The notes beneath the pieces are model-generated. The model was not told where the DNA came from, did not search any database, and saw only the letters and a program-made list of their open reading frames with translations. The position numbers were made by a program, and so were the translations under genes. Positions 16,749-23,441 of a stretch of DNA of 64,000 bases are shown one piece after another. Numbering within the stretch: the stretch's first letter is position 1; every line of letters begins with the position of its first letter. This stretch comes from Parvibaculum sp039973015 (GTDB lineage Bacteria > Pseudomonadota > Alphaproteobacteria > Parvibaculales > Parvibaculaceae): contig NZ_JBDWLT010000010.1 in NCBI RefSeq assembly GCF_039973015.1, forward strand, positions 124,001 through 188,000, in the 5' to 3' direction.

Positions 16749-18131
16749 ATGTCGCCGACAGCAGCAATTTCAAATCAGACAAAGCGCTGGCAGGAGATGG
16801 ACGCCGCCCACCATCTCCACCCTTTCACCACGCACAAGGATCTCGCGCAAAAGGGCGCGCGTGTCATCACCCACGCCGAGGGCGTTTATCTTTATGACTC
16901 GGAAGGCAACCGGCTGATCGACGGAATGGCCGGGCTGTGGTGCGTGCAGGTCGGCTATGGCCGCGAAGAACTCGCGCAGGCCGGATACAAGGCGCTGAAG
17001 GAACTCTCCTACTACAACAACTTCTTTCAGACGACGAACCCCTACGTCGCCGAGCTTTCACAGAAGCTCGCGGAGGTCTGCCCTGCCGGAATCGACCGTT
17101 TCTTCTTCGCGAACTCCGGTTCGGAAGGAAACGACAGCGCGGTGAAGATCATCCGCTATTTCTGGAACCTGCAGGGAAAGCCCGACAAGAAACTCTTCAT
17201 CGCGCGCAAGAAGGCCTATCACGGCGTGACGATGATTGCGGCCTCGCTTTCCGGCCTTACCCATATGCATCCGCAGGCCGATCTGCCGCTACCGGGCTTC
17301 TTCCATGTCGAGTGTCCCGACTGGTTTGCAGAAGGCGGCGACATGACGCCGGAGGAATATGGCCTCAAGACCGCCCGGAGCCTCGAAGAGAAAATCCTGG
17401 AGCTCGGCGCGGAGAATGTCGCGGCCTTCGTCGCCGAACCGATCCAGGGTGCAGGCGGCCTTATCATTCCTCCCAAGGGCTACTGGGACGAGATCCAGCG
17501 TATCTGCCGCAAATATGACGTGCTGCTGCATCTCGACGAGGTGATCTGCGGGTTTGGCCGGACGGGCAGCTGGTTCGGTGCGCAAACGCTCGGCATCGAA
17601 CCGGACATGATCAACATGGCGAAAGGTCTCTCTTCCGGCTATCAGCCGATTGCGGCTGTCGGCCTCGGCAAGCGCGTGGGCGATGCCATTTTCAACTCCG
17701 ACAATGAGTGGTCGCACGGCTTCACCTATTCCGGCCATCCGGTCGCGGCCGCCGTTGCGCTCGCCAACCTGGAGCTGATGCAGAAGGAACAGCTCGTCGA
17801 AAAAGCAGGTGGCGCCACCGGCAACTACTTCCAGAAAAAGCTTGCCGAACTTGCCGCTCATCCGCTGGTCGGCGAGACACGCGGCGTTGGTCTGCTTGGC
17901 GCAATCGAACTGGTGAAGAACAAGACGACACGCGAAAAGTTCGACGGCTCCGTCGATGCCGGCACACGCTGCCGTAACCATTGCTTCTCCAATGGTCTCG
18001 TGATGCGCGCGATCGGCGACACCATGGTGCTGAGCCCGCCCCTGACCATCACGGAAAGCGAGATGGACGAACTCTTCGGCCTCGCCCGGCGCTGCATCGA
18101 TCTGACGGCGAAAGATCTCGGCGTTTCCTGA
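16749..18131 (+). CDS. spuC: Omega-aminotransferase, probable putrescine/polyamine-pyruvate transaminase
   Basis: 460 residues of class III aminotransferase. Signatures: FFANSGSEGNDSAVKI (phosphate/PLP contact), LHLDEVICGFGRTG (cofactor Asp) and INMAKGLSSGYQPIAAV with the Schiff-base Lys. The N-terminal DAAHHLHPFTTHKDLAQKG is characteristic of the SpuC/YgjG-like group using pyruvate as acceptor. With puuA and puuD 2-4 kb upstream on the same strand, it is probably part of putrescine use. The start ATG at 16749 begins the family sequence; an upstream ATG at 16650 adds unrelated residues. A terminator follows. Confidence 0.85.
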   Translation: MSPTAAISNQTKRWQEMDAAHHLHPFTTHKDLAQKGARVITHAEGVYLYDSEGNRLIDGMAGLWCVQVGYGREELAQAGYKALKELSYYNNFFQTTNPYVAELSQKLAEVCPAGIDRFFFANSGSEGNDSAVKIIRYFWNLQGKPDKKLFIARKKAYHGVTMIAASLSGLTHMHPQADLPLPGFFHVECPDWFAEGGDMTPEEYGLKTARSLEEKILELGAENVAAFVAEPIQGAGGLIIPPKGYWDEIQRICRKYDVLLHLDEVICGFGRTGSWFGAQTLGIEPDMINMAKGLSSGYQPIAAVGLGKRVGDAIFNSDNEWSHGFTYSGHPVAAAVALANLELMQKEQLVEKAGGATGNYFQKKLAELAAHPLVGETRGVGLLGAIELVKNKTTREKFDGSVDAGTRCRNHCFSNGLVMRAIGDTMVLSPPLTITESEMDELFGLARRCIDLTAKDLGVS

Positions 18132-18140
18132 GAACTGGCC

Positions 18141-18180
18141 GGGCGTCCCTTGCGGCGGTTTGACGCAGGGGGCGCCCTTC
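18141..18180 (+). terminator. Terminator after the aminotransferase
   Basis: GGGCGTCCCTTGCG (18141-18154) pairs with CGCAGGGGGCGCCC (18164-18177) allowing G-U pairs, followed by a pyrimidine-rich TTCTCTTTCT tail. Confidence 0.6.
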
Positions 18181-18273
18181 TCTTTCTACCAGCCGCTAAG
18201 CCGATGATTCCGCGACCATTTCAGACGTCAAAATCCCCGTTAATTTGCAATTTATGTTTGTAAACAGACCGTA

Positions 18274-18302
18274 TTGAAGCGGCGGCATCTCACCCCTATC
18301 TA
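18274..18302 (+). promoter_or_regulatory. Sigma-70-type promoter for the candidate ncRNA
   Basis: TTGAAG (18274-18279), 17-bp spacer, then TATCTA (18297-18302) preceded by C. It resembles alphaproteobacterial housekeeping promoters (TTGAC-N17-CTATAT). The predicted start, 5-8 bases after the -10 box, falls where the structured region begins. Confidence 0.45.
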
Positions 18303-18307
18303 CTTGG

Positions 18308-18480
18308 TCATGAGGGCCGAGCATAAGCCGCCCGGGTGACCTGCCCCCCGCTCACCCATAGCGGTGCTCCGAGCCCCCTCTAGGCGCCGGCCTTCCCCTC
18401 CCGGCGCCACGCGCAAGACGCGCGGTTGCGCCTCGCCCTCCCCCCGGCGGGGCGCAACTTTTTTTGCGCCCCTCTTTTTC
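18308..18480 (+). ncRNA. Candidate structured non-coding RNA, about 170 nt
   Basis: This gap between the aminotransferase terminator and the next gene has its own promoter-like sequence and its own strong terminator. A rod can be drawn: GAGGG (18312-18316) with CCCTC (18376-18380), GAGCA (18319-18323) with TGCTC (18365-18369), CCGC (18328-18331) with GCGG (18361-18364), and GGGTGA (18334-18339) with TCACCC (18352-18357). A second perfect hairpin, GGCGCCGG / CCGGCGCC (18383-18408), follows. It lacks the SRP RNA, RNase P and tmRNA core sequences I know. Class and expression unknown; high GC makes chance pairing easier, so confidence is moderate. Confidence 0.45.
18449..18480 (+). terminator. 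Strong intrinsic terminator in front of the 18.55-kb gene
   Basis: Perfect 9-bp stem GGGGCGCAA / TTGCGCCCC (18449-18457 with 18464-18472), then TCTTTTTC. No protein gene between the previous terminator and this one needs it, which implies a short transcript from this gap. Confidence 0.8.
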
Positions 18481-18551
18481 ACATGCCGGGCTTTCGCTTC
18501 CCCGTGCCGAGCGACTAAGCTCCCGGCTCCCGCCCACTGGTCTGGCAGCAC

Positions 18552-19175
18552 ATGTCCCGCCCCTTCGACGACAATGACGAACCGCAGATGCTGATCTCCG
18601 ACGCGGAGCTTGACGCGCTGGAGGGAGAGATCCCGATCCTTGCGGGGCTTCGCAGCTTCGCCGAGGAAGCGGTCAACATGCCGTGGTTCACCCGGCTCGG
18701 CCGCCCGCTGGACCGCGAGGTGAAGGCCCTCTCGCGCTCCTATCTCGACGGCCTCGGTTTTCCGGATGCCGAACCCGCCCGCCTGCGCGACTGGGTGGAA
18801 GCGGCGGATGCGGCCATCACTTTCGATATCGACCCGGCGCATTGGGAAGCCGAGGAAGGCTTGCGGGCCGCGCTTGCCGCCGAGGCGCTCGACCATCTAA
18901 GCGAAGATGCGCTTAACATCGCCATGACCCATGTCTCGGCACTGCTCGGTGCGCGCGTGCGCGCCGCCGTACAAGATGCTGCTCATTTCTGGGAAGTAGA
19001 GGACGAAGAACTGTTGAATGCAGCGGCGGGCGCAGCTCTTCACGCTGCGCATGGCGCCGCCCTCTCCCTTATTGCCGGCACCGAAGACGATCACCCCTTT
19101 CGCCGCAAGTTTGCGCTTTTCACGCGCGGGCGCTGGCCCATCGGTATCGCCGGCCTGACCTTCAATATTTTCTGA
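18552..19175 (+). CDS. Conserved-looking hypothetical protein
   Basis: 207 residues, acidic and alanine-rich, with no signal peptide and no transmembrane segment. I do not recognise a domain. Visible features are a hydrophilic acidic N-terminus (RPFDDNDEPQM), a mid-region predicted mainly helical and Ala-rich, and a conserved-looking aromatic C-terminus (FTRGRWPIGIAGLTFNIF). The codon bias matches its neighbours and the antisense frame lacks a plausible start context. It ends 32 bp before xthA and may be cotranscribed with it. Confidence 0.7.
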   Translation: MSRPFDDNDEPQMLISDAELDALEGEIPILAGLRSFAEEAVNMPWFTRLGRPLDREVKALSRSYLDGLGFPDAEPARLRDWVEAADAAITFDIDPAHWEAEEGLRAALAAEALDHLSEDALNIAMTHVSALLGARVRAAVQDAAHFWEVEDEELLNAAAGAALHAAHGAALSLIAGTEDDHPFRRKFALFTRGRWPIGIAGLTFNIF

Positions 19176-19207
19176 ACCGGCACACCAGACAAGAAACGGA
19201 CAAGACG

Positions 19208-20014
19208 TTGGATTTCAAGATTGCGACCTGGAACATCAATTCCGTTCGTCTACGGATCAATCAGGTGGAGCGTTTGCTCGCAGAGGAAAAGCCTGACGTA
19301 CTTTGCCTTCAGGAAATCAAGTGTATCAACGATGCCTTTCCGTGGAAGGACATCCGCAAGGCCGGTTACGAACATATCGCCGTACACGGGCAGAAGGGCT
19401 ATCACGGCGTCGCCACGCTCAGCCGTATTCCCTTCAAAAAGACGGAGAGTCGAGACTTCTGCGAGAAAGGCGATTGTCGGCATATCGCCACCGACCTCGA
19501 TATCCCCGGTGGCTTGCGGATACATAATTTCTATGTGCCCGCCGGCGGCGATGAGCCCGATCCCGCCATCAACGAGAAATTCGCGCACAAGCTCGCCTTC
19601 TTGCGGGAGATGACCGACCTCTATGCAAAGCAGCGTACCAAATCGAAGAACCGCATGGTGCTTGTGGGCGACCTCAACATCGCCCCGCTTGAACACGACG
19701 TCTGGTCGCACAAGCAGCTCCTGAAAGTCGTCAGCCACACTCCGGTCGAGGTTGAGCTGATGAACGAGCTTTATGCATCGCATGACTGGGTGGATGTCAT
19801 GCGCCGCTTCGTACCCGAAGACGAGAAGCTCTATTCGTGGTGGAGCTACCGCGCGAAGGATTGGGAGACCGCCGATCGCGGCCGCCGCCTCGACCATATC
19901 TGGGTCACACCAGCGCTTTCGGATACACCTATCGCGATGAAGGTCCGAAAGGATGCAAGGGGGTGGGAGCGGGCGTCGGATCATGCGCCGGTCATTGCGA
20001 CGCTGAGGCTCTAA
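19208..20014 (+). CDS. xthA: Exodeoxyribonuclease III
   Basis: 268 residues of the exonuclease/endonuclease/phosphatase fold. Key motifs: KIATWNINSVRLR (Asn metal region), CLQEIKC (catalytic Glu), YVPAGGD, LVGDLNIAP (Asp/Asn pair), YSWWSYRAKDWE, RRLDHIWVT and the final SDHAPVIATL (Asp-His). It cleaves DNA at abasic sites and trims 3' ends in base excision repair. Starts with TTG. In many alphaproteobacteria it lies close behind ftsK-lolA; here about 6.5 kb of other genes separate them. Confidence 0.95.
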   Translation: MDFKIATWNINSVRLRINQVERLLAEEKPDVLCLQEIKCINDAFPWKDIRKAGYEHIAVHGQKGYHGVATLSRIPFKKTESRDFCEKGDCRHIATDLDIPGGLRIHNFYVPAGGDEPDPAINEKFAHKLAFLREMTDLYAKQRTKSKNRMVLVGDLNIAPLEHDVWSHKQLLKVVSHTPVEVELMNELYASHDWVDVMRRFVPEDEKLYSWWSYRAKDWETADRGRRLDHIWVTPALSDTPIAMKVRKDARGWERASDHAPVIATLRL

Positions 20015-20127
20015 AGCTGGGGGGGCCAGCCTTCGGGGTAAAGAGCCGCCCGCCACCCGCTCCTGGGGTTCCTACCTGTTCGCCGCCGTCCGGACATATT
20101 GGGGGACATCCGGCGGACGGTTCTTGC

Positions 20128-20162
20128 TAGGGTAGACACCCCATATTAGGGTAGTGACCCTA
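20128..20162. promoter_or_regulatory. Tandem dyad operator and promoter region of the TetR gene
   Basis: TAGGGT-AGTG-ACCCTA (20147-20162) is a perfect dyad. TAGGGT-AGAC-ACCCCA (20128-20143) is an imperfect copy 19 bp upstream. A TATACT box follows at 20182-20187, so the second dyad overlaps the likely -35 region, a typical repressor arrangement. Confidence 0.55.
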
Positions 20163-20315
20163 GCCGCGCAAGAGGGGCTGCTATACTGCCTTTACGGCTG
20201 AAGGCCCATGAAAAAGCTGCAAATGACACCTTTGTGATGCGGCGCCGTGACGGCTACAAAGGGAGCCACGCGCGCCGCGGCATTGAAACGTCAGCAAGAC
20301 CTGAAATCAAAGAGA

Positions 20316-20347
20316 CAAGGCCTGAAAACAAGGCCTGAAAACAAGGC
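20316..20347 (+). repeat. 13-bp tandem repeat abutting a start codon
   Basis: Two and a half copies of CAAGGCCTGAAAA run directly into the ATG of the TetR gene. Each copy carries an AAGG that could act as a ribosome site, so copy number might tune translation. Confidence 0.6.
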
Positions 20348-20971
20348 ATGGCACCAAAGACCAAAGACAGGATTCTTGCGACGAGTCTCCGGCTCTTCAA
20401 CGAGAACGGTTACGACGCGGTGACGACTGCGAAGATCTCAGAGGAAGTCGGCATCTCGGAGGGTAATCTCTGGTATCACTTCCGCACCAAACGGGATCTC
20501 GTAAGCGCTCACCAGCTCGCCCTTTTCGTGCTGATCGACAAGCGTCTGGCGATCCCCTCGACCCCGGAAACGGTGTTGGAGAACTATGCTCTCTTCAATC
20601 GCATGGTTTTCGAGGAGGTCTGGACCTACCAGTATCTTTACCGTGACCAGGCGGAATATGGCCGCGCCTCACCGGAACTCGAAGATCGTGTCCACCAGAT
20701 CTACGAAATGACAACAAGCATGGTTATCCGCTTCTTCCGTCACATGATCGAGGCGGGGCATCTCGGCATGCCGGAAGATGAACTCGCGCCGATCGCCGAC
20801 AACATCTGGATGGTGATTCGCTATTGGCCGAGCTTTCTGCGGGAAACGCGTCGTATCGTGAAGCTCGACAAGGCTGCACTGAACGCCGGCATCCGGCATC
20901 ACTTTGCACTCTTTGAAACGCACCTGACGAAAGAAGCGCGAAACTATTTCGACCGCAACGCCTACGCCTGA
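20348..20971 (+). CDS. TetR family transcriptional regulator
   Basis: 207 residues. N-terminal helix-turn-helix: YDAVTTAKISEEVGISEGNLWYHFRTKRDLV. The C-terminal ligand domain contains YQYLYRDQAEYGRASPELEDRV, seen in TetR proteins near lipid or acyl-CoA genes. Its 3' end overlaps the convergent thioesterase by 10 bp. It probably binds the dyads at 20128-20162 and may control the nearby thioesterases; target and ligand are inference. The ATG at 20348 starts family sequence immediately. Confidence 0.88.
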   Translation: MAPKTKDRILATSLRLFNENGYDAVTTAKISEEVGISEGNLWYHFRTKRDLVSAHQLALFVLIDKRLAIPSTPETVLENYALFNRMVFEEVWTYQYLYRDQAEYGRASPELEDRVHQIYEMTTSMVIRFFRHMIEAGHLGMPEDELAPIADNIWMVIRYWPSFLRETRRIVKLDKAALNAGIRHHFALFETHLTKEARNYFDRNAYA

Positions 20972-21432
20972 GCTGTATCCTCTTGCGGAGCCTTTTTCTT
21001 CAGCGTGACGAAAGTCGCAGTCGAGCTTCCCGTTGCGAGCAGTTTCCCGTCTTCGCTTGTCAGCTCACCCTCAATGAAGCCGACGGCCTTCCCGCGCTTG
21101 ATGACGCGCCCCGTCCCTATGATACGGCCAGGCCGCGCCGCATTCAGCATCGAAACCTTGAGTTCGAGCGTCGGCGAAATCTGACCCCATTCAAGATCGA
21201 GCCCGACCGCGAGGCTCATCACATCGTCGAGCATCGCCGCGACCATACCGCCCTGAATGCCGCCCCACATGTTGCAGAGTTCCGGCCCTGCATTGAATGC
21301 AACCTTGACGGTTCGCTTCTCCCTATCGGCCTCCAGAATTTCAAGCCCTAGATAGCGGCTTGCGGGAGCCATGCGCTTGAAGACCGCCTGTATATTCGGC
21401 GGCCAATCGTTCGCCGGCTTCGCATCACTCAT
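20962..21432 (-). CDS. PaaI-like hotdog-fold acyl-CoA thioesterase
   Basis: 156 residues from the ATG at 21432. The hotdog thioesterase signature is ELCNMWGGIQGGMVAAMLDDVMSLAV, followed by LELKVSMLNAARPGRIIGTGRVIKRGK, the PaaI/YdiI-type strand pattern. In this subgroup, a HGG motif is more usual; here it reads IQGG, so the catalytic details may differ. Enzymes of this family hydrolyse acyl- or aroyl-CoA. It lies 17 bp downstream of the cyclic-nucleotide-binding gene on the same strand and is probably cotranscribed with it. Confidence 0.85.
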   Translation of the reverse strand: MSDAKPANDWPPNIQAVFKRMAPASRYLGLEILEADREKRTVKVAFNAGPELCNMWGGIQGGMVAAMLDDVMSLAVGLDLEWGQISPTLELKVSMLNAARPGRIIGTGRVIKRGKAVGFIEGELTSEDGKLLATGSSTATFVTLKKKAPQEDTAQA

Positions 21433-21448
21433 TTCTTTCTCCGCCCTT

Positions 21449-21928
21449 TTATCTTTTTTTCTGCGCCGCCCCGCTCCGTGCGAGCCGCAATTCCAGTGCC
21501 CGAAGCTCCGCCCCGGCATTCTCAAGCCTGTTCGCAACGCGCGCGGCAACAGCACCGGCCATCTCTGGAAATTCCCCGAGCAACCGCTGAAACATATCGC
21601 GGCCGATCCTGAGCGTTTCGAGCTTCGTCACCGCCCGCACACGGGTGCGCCGACGCTCACGGTTGAACAAGGCCGTTTCGCCGATGAGATCGCCCGTGTC
21701 AAGCCGGAGCGCCCGGGGCGATCCCCTATCCTGCGCGGCAAGCATGACCGCCTCCCCTTCGAGAATAAGCCAGGCACAATCCGCCTCCTCGCCCGCCTCG
21801 AACAGCGCTTCGCCCGGCGCATATTCACGCCGCTCACATGTAAAGGCAACGACTTCGAGGCGTACGGCATCGAGACCCGAAAACAGGTCCACACGTTGCA
21901 GCAGGGCGACGGCAGGTTCAAGGCTCAT
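21449..21928 (-). CDS. Cyclic nucleotide-binding domain protein
   Basis: About 159 residues made almost entirely of one cNMP-binding domain: RREYAPGEALFEAGEEADCAWLI (strand region), LDTGDLIGETALFNRERRRT (phosphate-binding cassette with GE-AL-R order) and a C-terminal helix. There is no DNA-binding helix-turn-helix, so it is not a Crp-type regulator. It could be a stand-alone sensor or a structural relic. Start chosen at 21928 (MSLEPAVALLQ), where the domain begins. The upstream end faces the divergent thioesterase at 22026. Confidence 0.8.
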   Translation of the reverse strand: MSLEPAVALLQRVDLFSGLDAVRLEVVAFTCERREYAPGEALFEAGEEADCAWLILEGEAVMLAAQDRGSPRALRLDTGDLIGETALFNRERRRTRVRAVTKLETLRIGRDMFQRLLGEFPEMAGAVAARVANRLENAGAELRALELRLARSGAAQKKR

Positions 21929-22025
21929 GGGTCTCACAATACCCGAGCACACCGGCCTTGTCGCCGCCCCTTTGTTTGCGCGGCAGCAGGGAGAACGCTA
22001 AGAACATGGGCCGGAAAGGAACACG

Positions 22026-22490
22026 ATGGAAAAGACACAAGTGGAAATTGCCTGGGACTGGCCCGCACCCTTCATTTACGAAACGAAGGTCGAGCCCCAG
22101 CATATCGATGATTTTCAGCATACGAATAATGTCGTCTATCTCACCTGGATGGCGAAGGCGGCGTGGGAACACTCGAAAGCATTGGGGCTCGACTTCGGTC
22201 GCTATGCCGCTCTCAACCGCGGCATGGTCGTCCGCCGTCACGAACTCGAATATCTGGCCGCAAGCCGGGAGGGCGAATCTGTCTTGATAGGCACCTGGAT
22301 TACCTCGAATGACGGGCGGCTCCGGCTACGCCGCCGCTTCCAGATGGTCAACGGCGAGACTGGCGAGACGTTATTGCGGGGGCTGACGGACTTCGTGTGT
22401 ATCAACGTCAAAACCGGCCGCGCGACGCGTATGCCTGCCGAATTCGTGACAACCTATTCACTCACTGCGCATGTCGGGACCGATATCTGA
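22026..22490 (+). CDS. Acyl-CoA thioesterase, 4-hydroxybenzoyl-CoA thioesterase type
   Basis: 154 residues with the hotdog fold of the YbgC/FadM group. The active-site loop HIDDFQHTNNVVYLTWMAKAAWEHS carries the Asp-to-His pattern (here DDFQHTNN), followed by RHELEYLAASREGESVLIGTW. It would hydrolyse acyl-CoA thioesters in the cytoplasm. Together with the PaaI-like gene and the TetR regulator it forms a small thioester-metabolism island. Substrate unknown. Confidence 0.85.
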   Translation: MEKTQVEIAWDWPAPFIYETKVEPQHIDDFQHTNNVVYLTWMAKAAWEHSKALGLDFGRYAALNRGMVVRRHELEYLAASREGESVLIGTWITSNDGRLRLRRRFQMVNGETGETLLRGLTDFVCINVKTGRATRMPAEFVTTYSLTAHVGTDI

Positions 22491-22575
22491 CGAGCCTGCG
22501 GCGATTGGTCTGATTGGATCGCCGGGTGTGAAAGGGCAGATGAAGGTCAGTTTCATGCTCGTATGGAGACCCCTC

Positions 22576-22740
22576 ATGGACCGCATCGACGGCCCCACTC
22601 TCTTCCTCATAAATATTCTTCTTTTGCTCGCGATCAGCGTCATCGTTTGGGGCCCCAGCGCTATTCTCATCGCTGCGCTTATCGGTACCCCGCTCGCACT
22701 TGGCGCTGTCATCTTGCTATCGCTGACGGCAAAAGCCTGA
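22576..22740 (+). CDS. Small membrane protein
   Basis: 54 residues from the ATG at 22576, which follows GGAG at good spacing. It consists of two closely spaced hydrophobic segments (LFLINILLLLAISVIVW and ILIAALIGTPLALGAVILL) and little else. The same frame could start earlier (22471), overlapping the thioesterase end. Function unknown; it may be a genuine small protein or chance, though the hydrophobic pattern and ribosome site favour a real gene. Confidence 0.5.
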   Translation: MDRIDGPTLFLINILLLLAISVIVWGPSAILIAALIGTPLALGAVILLSLTAKA

Positions 22741-22747
22741 ACTTGTC

Positions 22748-23434
22748 TTATGGCACGAGCCGGTAGCCGCCCGCTTCGGTCACCAGAATTTCCGCACTCG
22801 ATGGGTCCAGTTCGATTTTCTGCCGCAACCGGTAGATATGCGTTTCGAGTGTATGTGTTGTCACCCCGGAATTGTAACCCCACACTTCGGCAAGGAGTGT
22901 GTCCCGGCCAACGACCTTCGAGCCGGCCCGGTAGAGATATTTCAGGATTGATGTTTCCTTCTCCGTGAGACGAATTTTCTTTTCCTGTTCGTCCAGGAGA
23001 ATTTTTGCGCTCGGGCGGAAGGAATAAGGTCCAATCTTGAAGACCGCATCCTCGCTTTGCTCATGGCTCCTCAAATGTGCCCGGATGCGCGCGAGCAGAA
23101 CACCGAACCGAAACGGCTTTGTGACGTAGTCGTTCGCTCCCGCATCGAGACCGAGGATCGTATCGGAATCGGTGTCTGCTCCCGTCAGCATGATGATCGG
23201 CACCTTGACGCCTGCCTTGCGCATGAGACGGCAGACCTCCCGTCCGTCCATATCGGGCAGCCCGACATCGAGCAGGACAAGGTCGACATGGTTTCCCCGC
23301 GCGTGATCGAGACCCGCCGCACCTGTCGCAACGGGCAAACAAGAGAACTCCTCATAAAGCTGAAGCTGCTCAACAAGCGATCCGCGCAATATGTCGTCGT
23401 CATCGACAACGAGTATTTTCTTTGTCCCGTTCAT
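22748..23434 (-). CDS. OmpR/PhoB-family response regulator (orphan)
   Basis: 228 residues. N-terminal receiver domain with the acidic pocket VVDDDD, the phospho-acceptor Asp in LVLLDVGLPDMDG, the conserved Thr in IIMLTGADT and the Lys in DYVTKPF. The C-terminal winged helix ends with SGVTTHTLETHIYRLRQKIE. It is complete and probably phosphorylated, but no histidine kinase is encoded nearby. It faces the small membrane protein end to end. Target genes unknown. Confidence 0.92.
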   Translation of the reverse strand: MNGTKKILVVDDDDILRGSLVEQLQLYEEFSCLPVATGAAGLDHARGNHVDLVLLDVGLPDMDGREVCRLMRKAGVKVPIIMLTGADTDSDTILGLDAGANDYVTKPFRFGVLLARIRAHLRSHEQSEDAVFKIGPYSFRPSAKILLDEQEKKIRLTEKETSILKYLYRAGSKVVGRDTLLAEVWGYNSGVTTHTLETHIYRLRQKIELDPSSAEILVTEAGGYRLVP

Positions 23435-23441
23435 ATTTTCT

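Noticed and set aside
18308..18480. SRP RNA, RNase P RNA, tmRNA or 6S RNA
   Set aside because: Core sequences of the first three are missing, and the rod plus extra hairpin does not show the long central bubble of 6S RNA. Left as unclassified ncRNA.
18300..18896. Minus-strand 198-codon frame overlapping the ncRNA candidate and the 18.55-kb gene
   Set aside because: No ribosome site or domain. Base composition follows the plus-strand gene, and a terminator lies inside it.
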